Source of the DNA: Tabrizicola sp.
GTDB lineage: Bacteria > Pseudomonadota > Alphaproteobacteria > Rhodobacterales > Rhodobacteraceae
Reading direction: 5' to 3'
DNA: 44,748 nucleotides
NCBI RefSeq assembly: GCF_016792905.1
Contig: NZ_JAEULP010000027.1
Location: 1-44,748 of the forward strand
Position 1 is the first letter of the stretch; each line of letters begins with the position of its first letter. The translations under genes and the position numbers were made by a program. Under the pieces are notes generated by a model. The model was not told the DNA's origin and made no database searches. It was given only the letters and a program-made list of their open reading frames with translations. Below, in pieces: positions 22,846-30,536 of this stretch.

Positions 22846-23672
22846 GTCTTCACCGGAACGTCGTCGGCAAAGGAATGCTCCGCCGCCGGGAAGGCGCGGC
22901 TGCGCACCTCCGCCGCATAGGCCGCAATCGCCTCGTCCGCCGCCTTGCCAAGCTCGGCATAGCGCTTCACGAACTTGGGCCGGAAGTCGGTGAACAGGCC
23001 CAGCATGTCATCCACCACCAGCACCTGCCCGTCACACCGGACCCCCGCACCAATCCCGATGGTCGGAATCGTCAGCGCCTGCGTGATCCGCGAAGCCAGC
23101 CCCTCCGGCACCTTCTCCAGCACCACCGAGAAGGCCCCCGCGCCCTCGACCGCCCGGGCATCGGCCATCACCTTCTCGGCCTCCTCCGCCCGGCCCACCA
23201 CCTTGTAGCCGCCGAGCGTGTTCACCGACTGCGGCGTCAGGCCCACATGCGCCATCACCGGCACACCCCGCGCGGTCAGGAAGGCGATCGTCTCTGCCAT
23301 ATGCTGCCCGCCCTCCAGCTTTACCGCCGGGGCGCCCGTCTCGGCCATCAACCGCGCGGCATTGCGAAACGCCTGTTTCGGCCCCTCCTCATAGGACCCG
23401 AACGGCATGTCGATCACCGGCATCGCCTTTTGCGCCCCCCGCACCACCGCGCGGCCATGCAGGATCATCATCTCCATCGTCACGCCCAGCGTGGACGGCA
23501 ACCCGTGGATCACCATCCCCACCGAATCCCCGACCAGCACAATGTCGCAATGCGCATCGACAAGCCGCGCGACCGGAGTCGAATAGGCGGTCAGCACCAC
23601 CAGCGGCGTACCGCCCTTCCGGGCGCGGATATCGGGGGGAAGCACGGGCCGGACCGGGGAAGTCGCACTCAT
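22842..23672 (-). CDS. panB: 3-methyl-2-oxobutanoate hydroxymethyltransferase
   Basis: Ketopantoate hydroxymethyltransferase of 276 aa, the first committed step of pantothenate synthesis (alpha-ketoisovalerate plus methylene-tetrahydrofolate to ketopantoate). The motifs [55 protein letters not shown] and [15 protein letters not shown] cover the metal- and substrate-binding residues. The ATG at 23672 has GAGG upstream and gives the usual length, though the frame is open to 23933. It is coupled to panC. Confidence 0.96.
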   Translation of the reverse strand: MSATSPVRPVLPPDIRARKGGTPLVVLTAYSTPVARLVDAHCDIVLVGDSVGMVIHGLPSTLGVTMEMMILHGRAVVRGAQKAMPVIDMPFGSYEEGPKQAFRNAARLMAETGAPAVKLEGGQHMAETIAFLTARGVPVMAHVGLTPQSVNTLGGYKVVGRAEEAEKVMADARAVEGAGAFSVVLEKVPEGLASRITQALTIPTIGIGAGVRCDGQVLVVDDMLGLFTDFRPKFVKRYAELGKAADEAIAAYAAEVRSRAFPAAEHSFADDVPVKT

Positions 23673-23840
23673 CAGGGGCCTCGCAGCGGCAGGGGGCGCT
23701 TTCGCAATCTGCCCGCCATATGGGCACAACCGAAACGGGTCCGCAACAAATTTGCGCCGCAGCGCAGCACCGCCGACCGCAGCGTCACGGGGTTGACCCC
23801 AGGCGCGCCCGCGTCCTGAATGCCCGCAAAGGAGAAACCC

Positions 23841-24182
23841 ATGACCCTGATCCAGCGCGTCAGCCGCGACGGCACCGCGCCCGATGTCACCCGCCCCGAT
23901 CCGGCCAAGGTGATCTCGGGCGATCCTGTGCACAGCACCTGGAACCTCGAAGACCGCGACGGCCTCTACTGCGGCCTTTGGCAGTCCACCCCCGGCAAGT
24001 GGCGCGTGAGCTATTCCGAATGGGAATATTTCCGCATCCTGTCAGGCTATTCCCTGCTCACCGGGGCCGATGGCAGCGTCACCCAGTTGCACCCGGGCGA
24101 CAGCCTGATCATCCGGCCGGGCTTCGAAGGGACGTGGGAGGTCGTGCAGACCACCCTCAAGGACTACGTCATCCGGCTTTAG
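23841..24182 (+). CDS. Cupin domain protein (DUF861 / cupin_3 type)
   Basis: Single-domain cupin of 113 aa. The stretch [21 protein letters not shown], then [20 protein letters not shown], is typical of the DUF861 family related to ureidoglycine aminohydrolase and EutQ. The glycine/proline turns of both cupin motifs are present, but the His metal ligands of motif 1 are missing, so it may not bind metal the standard way. AAAGGAG lies 6 nt before the ATG at 23841, preferred to the ATG at 23820. It is divergent from panB, and its stop overlaps that of the L,D-transpeptidase gene on the other strand. Specific function unknown. Confidence 0.83.
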   Translation: MTLIQRVSRDGTAPDVTRPDPAKVISGDPVHSTWNLEDRDGLYCGLWQSTPGKWRVSYSEWEYFRILSGYSLLTGADGSVTQLHPGDSLIIRPGFEGTWEVVQTTLKDYVIRL

Positions 24183-25066
24183 CCGGCGTCGGAGGTACCC
24201 ACCGAGACGGTCGCCACGCCTTCCGGCGGGGCGCATTCATTGTCCGGAATGCCCCGACGGGCGCAGGCGGCGAGGCGCTTCTTCTCGGCCTTTTCGGCAG
24301 CGGCCTTGTCGCGGGCCTCCTGCTTGGCCAGCACCGCCTCGTCCTTCTCCTTCTTGGCCACGTTCTCCGGGGTATCCGGGACCATGTGGCCCCAGGCGTT
24401 CAGCATCTGTGGCCCTTCCAGCGCCAGGCTTTCCGCCTCCGTCCGCACCTTCACCCGGGTCCCGTTCGGCACCTTGTTGTACAGGTCGATGGCATCCTGG
24501 TTGAACAGCCGGATGCAGCCCGCGCTCGTCGCGTGGCCGACCGAGGCCGCGTCCGACGTGCCATGAATGCGGAACATCGAATCGCGCCCGCCGCGGTACA
24601 GGTACAACGCCCGCGCGCCCAAGGGGTTCATCAAGCCGCCCGGCAAGCCGCCCGCATAGGCCGCATAGAGGTCGGGCCGGGTGCGGACCATGTTCGCCGT
24701 CGGCTGCCACGACGGCCATTCCGCCTTGCGCCCGACATTGCCCTGACCACGGAACGACAGCCCTTCCCGGCCCACCGCGATGGGATAGCGTGTCGCCGTG
24801 CCGCCCTCGTTCACCAGGTAAAGCTTGCGGGCAAAGGTATCGACCACCACCGTTCCGGGGGCTTCCGGCCCGTCGTAGGCCACCTCGGTCCGGATGTTCC
24901 CGTCCTGCAGGTAATTCGCGGGCACCGGTTCGATGAAGAACTCCCCGTCCTGCACCCCCTCGTATCCGGGCACGACATCCGGCGCTTTCTGTTTCGCGGT
25001 GCCTGCGCAGGCGGCAAGCAAGGGAAGGGCAAGGATCGCGACGATCCGGGCAAGGGAGTGGGTCAC
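24179..25066 (-). CDS. YkuD-family L,D-transpeptidase lipoprotein
   Basis: A 295-aa envelope protein. The N-terminal signal ends in lipobox LLAAC (Cys20), predicting lipid attachment. The YkuD domain follows, with HGTSDAASVGHATSAGCIRL giving catalytic His168 and Cys184 in the S-x-G-C-I-R motif. Such enzymes make 3-3 cross-links in peptidoglycan or attach proteins to it. The C-terminal ~75 residues form a charged Glu/Lys/Ala-rich helix (KKEKDEAVLAKQEARDKAAA), unusual for the family and possibly a coiled-coil spacer. The start is a GTG at 25066. The stop overlaps the convergent cupin gene by 3 nt. Confidence 0.9.
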   Translation of the reverse strand: MTHSLARIVAILALPLLAACAGTAKQKAPDVVPGYEGVQDGEFFIEPVPANYLQDGNIRTEVAYDGPEAPGTVVVDTFARKLYLVNEGGTATRYPIAVGREGLSFRGQGNVGRKAEWPSWQPTANMVRTRPDLYAAYAGGLPGGLMNPLGARALYLYRGGRDSMFRIHGTSDAASVGHATSAGCIRLFNQDAIDLYNKVPNGTRVKVRTEAESLALEGPQMLNAWGHMVPDTPENVAKKEKDEAVLAKQEARDKAAAEKAEKKRLAACARRGIPDNECAPPEGVATVSVGTSDAG

Positions 25067-25288
25067 TTGGCAGACTCGGGGTTAGGGCAGCTTCGGCCAC
25101 CTTGCGCCACGCGGGCGGGCATCCGTCAAGCCTAAATTCGCAGGTTTTTCCGAATCTTCGCGGCCATAGCTCCCTTGGGCGCCGATTCCGGCAGGAATCC
25201 GCGGCAAAGGTTCGATTTCCTCAGTTCATCGCGGTCCGGTCGCGATCCCTGCGCAACCGGCGGCCACCGCGCCGTCGACCGCAAATTG

Positions 25289-25313
25289 GGAACCGAAGCC
25301 CCAATCCCGCGTT
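25289..25313 (+). promoter_or_regulatory. EcfG-type general stress response promoter
   Basis: GGAAC (25289-25293), 16 nt, then CGTT (25310-25313). This is the alphaproteobacterial EcfG (sigma-EcfG) consensus GGAAC-N16/17-CGTT with no mismatch. It lies 54 nt before the start of the GlsB/YeaQ stress-membrane gene. A CCCCCG-TTT-CGGGGG hairpin (25338-25352) follows in the predicted 5' leader, just before the ribosome-binding site. The rest of the 300-nt gap (25067-25366) shows nothing else. Confidence 0.72.
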
Positions 25314-25366
25314 ACGACATACGCATTCCGCGTGGGACCCCCGTTTCGGGGGCGGAAAGGGACCGA

Positions 25367-25621
25367 ATGGAACTCACCGCACTTCTTGTCATTCTCATCA
25401 TCGGCGCCGTCGCGGGCTGGCTTGCCGGGCAGATCGTCGACGGCTACGGCTTCGGCCTGGTCGGCAACATCGTCGTCGGCATCGTCGGCGCGCTGATCGC
25501 GGGCTTCCTGTTCCCGCGCATCGGCCTGTCGCTCGGCGGCGGCCTCCTCGGCTCGATCATCGCGGCCACCGTCGGTGCGGTCATCCTGCTGTTCCTGATC
25601 CGCGTCGTCAAACGCGCCTGA
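25367..25621 (+). CDS. GlsB/YeaQ/YmgE-family stress response membrane protein
   Basis: An 84-aa inner-membrane protein with three hydrophobic helices. The Gly-rich pattern (LIIGAVAGWLAGQIVDG, VGNIVVGIVGALIAGFL, GSIIAATVGAVILLFLI) is diagnostic of the transglycosylase-associated GlsB/YeaQ/YmgE family, induced by stress in many bacteria. AAGGGA precedes the ATG at 25367; the upstream open frame back to 25175 is not coding. The EcfG promoter consensus at 25289-25313 predicts control by the general stress response. A 6-bp hairpin immediately before the Shine-Dalgarno could modulate translation. Confidence 0.88.
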   Translation: MELTALLVILIIGAVAGWLAGQIVDGYGFGLVGNIVVGIVGALIAGFLFPRIGLSLGGGLLGSIIAATVGAVILLFLIRVVKRA

Positions 25622-25627
25622 GCAAGA

Positions 25628-25649
25628 GGGCCGGGGGATCCCCCGGCCC
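25628..25649. terminator. Perfect 22-bp palindrome between convergent genes
   Basis: GGGCCGGGGGA at 25628-25638 followed by its exact reverse complement to 25649. It lies between the GlsB stop (25621) and creatinase stop (25656), and as RNA it folds into a very stable hairpin in either direction. It is the probable bidirectional terminator, although no T-run follows. Confidence 0.6.
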
Positions 25650-25655
25650 GACGCC

Positions 25656-26870
25656 TCAGCCCACCACGTTGAACGCAGGCCCGTAGGGGTAATGCGTGAT
25701 GTCCTCGGGCTCATCCTCGGTCACGACAAAGATGTCATGCTCGCGGTAGCCCCCCGCTCCCGGCATTCCTTCCGGGATCGTCAGCATCGGCTCCATCGAG
25801 ATCACCATCCCCGGCTCCAGCACCGTGTCGATATCCTCGCGCAGCTCCAGCGCCGCCTCGCGGCCATAGTAGTGCGACAGCACCCCGAACGAATGCCCAT
25901 AGCCGAAGGTCCGGTATTGCAGCATCTGCCGCTCCGCCAGGAACTCGTTGATCTTCATGGTGATCTCGGCGCAGGACGCCCCCGGCTTCAACAGCTTCAT
26001 CCCGTATTCATGGCTGTCGATGTTCGTCTGCCAGACCTTCATGCTGGCATCGTCCACCTCGCCCACGAACAGCGTCCGCTCCAGCGCCGTGTAATAGCCG
26101 CTGATCATCGGGAAGCAGTTGAGGCTCAGGATATCGCCGTGGCGAAGCTTTCGGTTCGTCACCGGGTTGTGCGCCCCGTCGGTGTTGATCCCCGACTGGA
26201 ACCAGACCCAGGTGTCGCGATACTCCGCATCCGGGAAGCGCTTGGCGATCTCCCGCTCCATCGCGTCCCGCCCGGCAATGCTGATCTCCAGCTCCGTAGC
26301 TCCCACCGCAATCGCCTCGCGGATCGCATAGCCGCCCACGTCGGCCACATTCGCCCCGTGCTTGATCAGCGCGATCTCGGCCGGGGACTTCATCATCCGC
26401 TGGTGCATCGTCGCGGGCGCAATATCCATCCCCCGCTTCAGCTTCAGGAAAGTGTTGAACTTCTCCGCCCGCTCCATCGTCAGATGGTCGGCCTCGCAGC
26501 CCACCGCCTTGCCCGTCCCCGTCACCGAGGCTACCGCCCGCCACATGTTGTCCCGCTGCCAGTCGGTATAGGTGATATTGTCGGCAATCGACCGCCGCCA
26601 GGGCTGGCCCGCATCGATCCCCGCGCTGATCGTGACGCATTCGGTCTTCGTCACCACGCAGGCATAGGGACGCCCGAAGCTGCAATAGAGGAAGCCCGAA
26701 TAATAGGCGACGTTGTGCATGCTGGTCAGCACCACAGCGTCCAACTCGTGCATCTCCATGATCTCGCGCAGGCCTTCGAGGCGATCATGGTATTCCTGAT
26801 CGGCGAAGGGCAGCGTGTCCTTCTTGCCGCCATTGTGAAAGCGGTACATCTCGGGACGGTTCAACGACAT
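25656..26870 (-). CDS. Creatinase (creatine amidinohydrolase)
   Basis: A 404-aa pita-bread-fold (M24-like) hydrolase. Long stretches match Pseudomonas creatinase closely: FLYCSFGRPYA, GQPWRR, YTDWQRDN, WFQSGINTDGAHNPVT with the catalytic His (234 here, His232 there), LNCFPMISGYYTALERTLF, LQYRTFGYGHSFG, SHYYGREA and LEPGMVISMEPM. It lacks the metal ligands of true Xaa-Pro peptidases. It converts creatine to sarcosine and urea. No sarcosine oxidase or creatininase is adjacent, so the pathway must be completed elsewhere. GAGGT precedes the ATG at 26870. Close relatives include dimethylsulfoniopropionate lyase DddP, but the motif match favours creatinase. Confidence 0.9.
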   Translation of the reverse strand: MSLNRPEMYRFHNGGKKDTLPFADQEYHDRLEGLREIMEMHELDAVVLTSMHNVAYYSGFLYCSFGRPYACVVTKTECVTISAGIDAGQPWRRSIADNITYTDWQRDNMWRAVASVTGTGKAVGCEADHLTMERAEKFNTFLKLKRGMDIAPATMHQRMMKSPAEIALIKHGANVADVGGYAIREAIAVGATELEISIAGRDAMEREIAKRFPDAEYRDTWVWFQSGINTDGAHNPVTNRKLRHGDILSLNCFPMISGYYTALERTLFVGEVDDASMKVWQTNIDSHEYGMKLLKPGASCAEITMKINEFLAERQMLQYRTFGYGHSFGVLSHYYGREAALELREDIDTVLEPGMVISMEPMLTIPEGMPGAGGYREHDIFVVTEDEPEDITHYPYGPAFNVVG

Positions 26871-27110
26871 TTCCAGACCTCATGTGCAGGGGTCGGGCAT
26901 GTGCGCCACGAGACCCCGAAAGGTCCCGGCGTACAGGACGGAAGCGGGTTCCCCCACAAGCGTCGGGGTCAACACCCCTGCGGCGACGCCATCGCCACGG
27001 CTCCCCCCTTCCATGCGCCGTCGCGACATTTCGCGCAAGACACGAAACGACCCTTGCGAGGTGCGTTTGCGACCCCATGTAACGACCTGACACATGGAAT
27101 GGAGATGCAG

Positions 27111-27452
27111 ATGCGCTGTCCGGTAGACAACGAAACCTTGGTGATGGCCGACCGTGGCGGGGTCGAGATCGACTATTGCCCGAAATGCCGCGGCGTCTGG
27201 CTGGACCGGGGCGAACTGGACAAGATCATCGAACGCTCCCTCGGCGGCCCCGCAGCCGCCCCCGCGCCGACCCCGCAGCAGGCGGTGCAGAGCCACGCCC
27301 CCCAGCATGCGGCCCCGGTCTACCAGCCCGAACCCCGCACCCCGTATCGCGAGGACGACCGCCGTCGCCGCGATGATGACGATGACGACTACCGCCACGG
27401 CTACAAGAAGAAGCGCCGTGAAAGCTTCCTGAGCGACATCTTCGACTTCTGA
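27111..27452 (+). CDS. TFIIB-type zinc-ribbon domain protein
   Basis: A 113-aa protein. MRCPVDNETL and YCPKCRGVWLDRGELDKIIERS form a zf-TFIIB domain in residues 1-45. The first pair is Cys-x2-Asp rather than Cys-x2-Cys, as is common in this bacterial subfamily. A Pro/Ala/Gln linker follows, then an Asp/Arg-rich tail (REDDRRRRDDDDDD, KKKRRES) ending LSDIFDF. The biochemical role is unknown. I take the ATG at 27111 (GGAG 6 nt upstream; MRCP is the family start), although in-frame ATGs lie at 27099 and 27105. A 13-bp hairpin follows the gene. Confidence 0.8.
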   Translation: MRCPVDNETLVMADRGGVEIDYCPKCRGVWLDRGELDKIIERSLGGPAAAPAPTPQQAVQSHAPQHAAPVYQPEPRTPYREDDRRRRDDDDDDYRHGYKKKRRESFLSDIFDF

Positions 27453-27473
27453 ACGCCCGCTCCTCGATGCCTT

Positions 27474-27505
27474 CGTCACTCGTCGCCAACCCGCGACGAG
27501 TGACG
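27474..27505 (+). terminator. 13-bp stem hairpin after the zinc-ribbon gene
   Basis: CGTCACTCGTCGC at 27474-27486 pairs perfectly with 27493-27505 across the loop CAACCC. No T-run follows, but it is the strongest structure in the gap before the cupin gene and starts about 20 nt after the stop codon. Confidence 0.6.
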
Positions 27506-27580
27506 GAGTCGCGCGACGAGCCCCTTTCCAATCCCGAGCCTTCTGCCACACTTGGCCCGTCCGAAACCGGGGGGCAGCCG

Positions 27581-27931
27581 ATGAAACCCATCAACCTTGC
27601 CGAAAAGCTTGCTCAGCTTGACGCGCACTGGTCGCCAAAGATCGTCGGCAGCTTCAACGGCCATGACCTGATGGTGGTGAAAGTTCTGGGCGAGTTCATC
27701 TGGCACGACCATCCCGAAACCGACGATTTCTTCATGGTCCTGTCCGGCGAACTGGCGATCGACCTCCCCGACGGCGCCGTGACCCTGACCCCCGGCGAGG
27801 TCTTCGTGGTCCCGAAGGGCATGCAGCACCGCCCCCGTTCGACTGTCGAAACCCACCTCCTCCTGATCGAGCCCGCAGGCACCCCCAACACCGGCGACCC
27901 CGCAACCGCCGCGACCAAGACCCGCATCTGA
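27581..27931 (+). CDS. Cupin domain protein
   Basis: A 116-aa single-domain cupin. Motif 1 WHDHPETDDFFMVLSGEL supplies two His and an acidic ligand; motif 2 TPGEVFVVPKGMQHRP supplies the last His. A metal-binding barrel is therefore likely, of the mannose-6-phosphate-isomerase-like cupin_2 group. The reaction is unknown. The ATG at 27581 follows GGGGGC; earlier in-frame Met codons would encode an unconserved leader. Its stop overlaps the start of the P1 peptidase gene (TGATG), so the two are co-translated. Confidence 0.83.
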   Translation: MKPINLAEKLAQLDAHWSPKIVGSFNGHDLMVVKVLGEFIWHDHPETDDFFMVLSGELAIDLPDGAVTLTPGEVFVVPKGMQHRPRSTVETHLLLIEPAGTPNTGDPATAATKTRI

Positions 27932-28923
27932 TGCGCCCCGGCCCGAAGAACCAGATCACCGATGTCCCCGGCCTCCGCGTCGGCAATGCCGAGGACGCGA
28001 GCCTGCGCTCCGGCGTCACCGTCCTCACCGCCGACCGCCCCTTCGTCGCAGCCGTGCATGTCATGGGCGGCTCTCCCGGCACGCGCGAGACCGACCTCCT
28101 CGCCCCCGACCGCATGGTGCAGGACGTGGATGCCCTCTTCCTGGCAGGAGGTTCCGCCTTCGGCCTCGACGCCGGGCAGGGCGTGATGCAGGGCCTGCGC
28201 GACGCGGGCAGGGGGTTCGCCGTCGGCCCCGTCCGCGTCCCCATCGTGCCCGGAGCCATCGTCTTCGACCTCCTGAACGGCGGCGACAAGGACTGGACGC
28301 AGAGCCCCTATCCCGCCCTCGGCCGCCGTGCCTTCGACACTGCCGCCCCGGACTTCGCTCTGGGCACCGCAGGCGCAGGCTTCGGCGCCATGACCGGCAC
28401 CCTGAAAGGCGGGCTCGGCTCCGCCTCCTGCGTCCTGCCCTCCGGCCTGACGGTCGGCGCGCTGGTCGTCGTCAACGCCCTCGGCCAGGCCACCGTCGGC
28501 GAGACCCCGCATTTCTGGGCCGCGCCGTGGGAGGAGGAGGCCGAATTCGGCGGACTCGGCCCCGCACCGATCGCCCCGCAGGACGCCCCCCTCCCCCGCA
28601 AGCGGCTGGGCGAGGCCACCACCATCGCCATCGTCGCCACCGACGCGACGTTGACGAAGGCCCAGGCGCAGCGCATGGCCGTGGCCGCGCATGACGGCAT
28701 GGCCCGCGCCCTCGTCCCCTCGCACACGCCCCTCGACGGCGATCTCGTGTTCAGCGTGGCGACCGGGGCAAAGCCGCTGCAAGACCCGCTGACCGACAGT
28801 TTCCAGCTTGGCCACGCCGCCGCCACCTGCCTTGCCCGCGCCATCGCCCGGGCGGTCTGGCTGGCGCGCTCCGAACCCGGCGACCTGCAACCCAGCTGGC
28901 AGTCGCGCTTCGGCAGGGGCTGA
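27931..28923 (+). CDS. P1-family (DmpA/NylC-like) N-terminal-nucleophile peptidase
   Basis: A 330-aa protein of the peptidase S58/P1 family, self-cleaving aminopeptidases and 6-aminohexanoate-oligomer hydrolases. Typical segments are ITDVPGLRVGNAED, FLAGGSAFGLDAGQGVM, VPIVPGAIVFDL, AGFGAMTGTLKGGLGSAS, TVGALVVVNALG and SHTPLDGDLVFSVATG. I do not assign the nucleophile, because the family differs on it. The substrate is unknown; beta-amino or D-amino peptides and amide oligomers are the known range. It begins one base inside the cupin stop (TGATG). No signal peptide, so cytosolic. Confidence 0.86.
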   Translation: MRPGPKNQITDVPGLRVGNAEDASLRSGVTVLTADRPFVAAVHVMGGSPGTRETDLLAPDRMVQDVDALFLAGGSAFGLDAGQGVMQGLRDAGRGFAVGPVRVPIVPGAIVFDLLNGGDKDWTQSPYPALGRRAFDTAAPDFALGTAGAGFGAMTGTLKGGLGSASCVLPSGLTVGALVVVNALGQATVGETPHFWAAPWEEEAEFGGLGPAPIAPQDAPLPRKRLGEATTIAIVATDATLTKAQAQRMAVAAHDGMARALVPSHTPLDGDLVFSVATGAKPLQDPLTDSFQLGHAAATCLARAIARAVWLARSEPGDLQPSWQSRFGRG

Positions 28924-28968
28924 TACGTCGGGTCACGCCTTCGGCAGCAGGATCACCGCCGCCGCCGC

Positions 28969-28997
28969 TTGACGGGCAGTTTCCGGCGGTCCTAACC
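28969..28997 (+). promoter_or_regulatory. Possible sigma-70 promoter before the redoxin gene
   Basis: TTGACG (28969-28974), 17 nt, then CTAACC (28992-28997), 34 nt before the ATG at 29031. The -35 is good but the -10 is poor, so the call is tentative. Confidence 0.35.
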
Positions 28998-29030
28998 TTT
29001 GCCGACCGACAGCACGCCCTGAAGAACGAC

Positions 29031-29489
29031 ATGACCGAACTTCACGTCCAGGAATGGCTCAACACCGATCAGCCGATGTCACTCGACTCCTTCCGCGGCA
29101 GGGTCCTGGCGGTCGAGGTGTTCCAGATGCTCTGTCCCGGCTGCGTCAGCCATGGCCTGCCGCAGGCCGGGCGTCTGGCCAGCACCTTCCCCGCGGACAA
29201 GCTTGCCGTCGTCGGCCTGCATTCGGTGTTCGAACATCATGCGGCCATGACCACCGTCGCGCTTCGCGCCTTCCTGCACGAATACCGCATCCGCTTTCCC
29301 GTTGCCGTGGACCAGCCCGGCAGCACGGGCCCGATGCCCCGGACCATGGCCGAATGGCAGCTGGAGGGAACGCCGACGCTTGTCCTCTTCGACCGTGCGG
29401 GCCAGATGCGCGCCCGGCACTTCGGACAGGTTTCCGACCTCGCCCTGGGCGCTCAGATCATGGGGCTGCTGCTGGAAGGGGAAGCATGA
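29031..29489 (+). CDS. Thioredoxin-fold redoxin (AhpC/TSA or TlpA-like)
   Basis: A 152-aa protein with a thioredoxin fold. The CPGC motif is Cys35-Cys38 in MLCPGCVSHG, and the cis-Pro region is EGTPTLVLFDRAG. No signal peptide, so a cytosolic thiol reductase or peroxiredoxin-like role is likely. CPGC rather than CGPC or TxxC puts it among the less characterised redoxins. The ATG at 29031 follows GAAGAAC, a weak site. It is monocistronic as far as can be seen, with 213 nt of featureless sequence before rnk. Confidence 0.82.
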   Translation: MTELHVQEWLNTDQPMSLDSFRGRVLAVEVFQMLCPGCVSHGLPQAGRLASTFPADKLAVVGLHSVFEHHAAMTTVALRAFLHEYRIRFPVAVDQPGSTGPMPRTMAEWQLEGTPTLVLFDRAGQMRARHFGQVSDLALGAQIMGLLLEGEA

Positions 29490-29702
29490 CCGGCATGGAC
29501 CTTGGCGCGCAGCCATCCTATCCTGCCCGCATGATCAGGATTTTCGCCAGCTTCAGAGACCGGACGATGGCCGGTTTTCCGCACGGCAGCGCCTTACCCC
29601 GGGCGCTGGCGCGGCTGGCCTGACCCTGCGCCCGGGGACACCTGAACCCACTTCCCTTCCAGATTTCCCGGGCCCGGCCCGGCCCCCACAGGAGCATCCT
29701 GC

Positions 29703-30107
29703 ATGTCCAAGGCCCATCGTCCGCAGATCACCATCGCGCAGGAAACCGTCGACCATCTCGAAGCGCTGGTCGAAGGCGCGTCGGCGCGGATGCCCGCGCT
29801 GGCCGACCGGCTGCTCGAAGAACTGTCTCGCGCCCGCATCCTGCCCGCCGCCCGCATCCCCGCCGACGTGGTCGGCATCGGCAGCCGCATCACCTGGCGC
29901 GATGAAACCACGGGGCATGAGCAGACCGCCACGCTGGTCTGGCCCGAACAGGCCGACATCGACGCCGGCCGCGCCTCGGTCCTGACGCCGATCGGGGTGG
30001 CCCTCCTCGGGCTCAAGGCCGGGGCGCGCTTCCAGTGGGAGACCCGCGGCGGCGAATGCCGCGACCTGACCGTGCTCGCGGTCGGCCCTGGCGACCGTCC
30101 GGCCTGA
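29703..30107 (+). CDS. rnk: Nucleoside diphosphate kinase regulator, GreA/GreB C-terminal domain
   Basis: A 134-aa Rnk-type protein. A short N-terminal helical region (residues 1-50) replaces the GreA coiled coil, and the C-terminal FKBP-like domain carries VGIGSRITWRD, ATLVWPEQADIDAGRASVLTPIGVALLGLKAGARFQW. Rnk binds RNA polymerase near the secondary channel without the cleavage-factor tip. AGGAG precedes the ATG at 29703. It is convergent with the DUF488 gene. Confidence 0.88.
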   Translation: MSKAHRPQITIAQETVDHLEALVEGASARMPALADRLLEELSRARILPAARIPADVVGIGSRITWRDETTGHEQTATLVWPEQADIDAGRASVLTPIGVALLGLKAGARFQWETRGGECRDLTVLAVGPGDRPA

Positions 30108-30116
30108 TCCACCCGG

Positions 30117-30536
30117 TCAGGCCGCGCCCCGTCCCCTGGCGATCTCCTCGCGCAGGCAGTCGCGCAACACCGTCGCGTTGTTCCGCTCCTCCTCCTTCGA
30201 GGCAAACAAGAGCGTGACCACGCCCTCCGAAGCAAGCGCGGCAAGCGCGCGCACCAGTTCGGGCCTGGCGGCAAGCTCGGCGCGATAGCGGGTCACGAAC
30301 TCCTCCCAGTGGTCGGGCTCGGCATGATACCAGCGCCGCAGCGCATCGCTCGGCGCAAGGTCCCTGGCCCAGCTGTCCAGCCGGGCACGATCCCTGGCTA
30401 CGCCACGCGGCCACAGCCGGTCGACCAGCACCCGCCTGCCATCCGACACCCGCGCCGCCCGGTAGATGCGCTTGACGCGGATCCGGTCCACCGGGTCGTC
30501 GGGAACCGCCGGGCGCGGCGGCACCGGGTCAGGCAC
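30117..30536 (-). CDS. DUF488 (YeaO-like) protein
   Basis: A 139-aa protein. VKRIYRAARVSDGRRVLVDRLWPRG, then WARDLAPSDALRRWYHAEPDHWEEF and VTLLFASKEEERNNA, is the DUF488/YeaO pattern, including the conserved Arg-Leu-Trp-Pro-Arg. Function unknown. The frame is open far upstream, but a GTG at 30536 with GAGG 7 nt before it overlaps the hemerythrin stop by 8 nt and gives family length. I take it as the start; GTG 30524 is the alternative. It is third in the truncated haemoglobin / hemerythrin operon, which links it to nitrosative stress. Confidence 0.82.
   Translation of the reverse strand: MPDPVPPRPAVPDDPVDRIRVKRIYRAARVSDGRRVLVDRLWPRGVARDRARLDSWARDLAPSDALRRWYHAEPDHWEEFVTRYRAELAARPELVRALAALASEGVVTLLFASKEEERNNATVLRDCLREEIARGRGAA

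Noticed and set aside
25692-27098. N-terminal extension of the zinc-ribbon frame covering 469 codons
   Set aside because: It is antisense to creatinase; only the last 113 codons encode a known domain with a proper start.
29486-29623. 45-codon frame overlapping the redoxin stop by ATGA
   Set aside because: GGAAGGGG precedes it, but the peptide has no recognisable feature and composition is non-coding-like; not enough to call.
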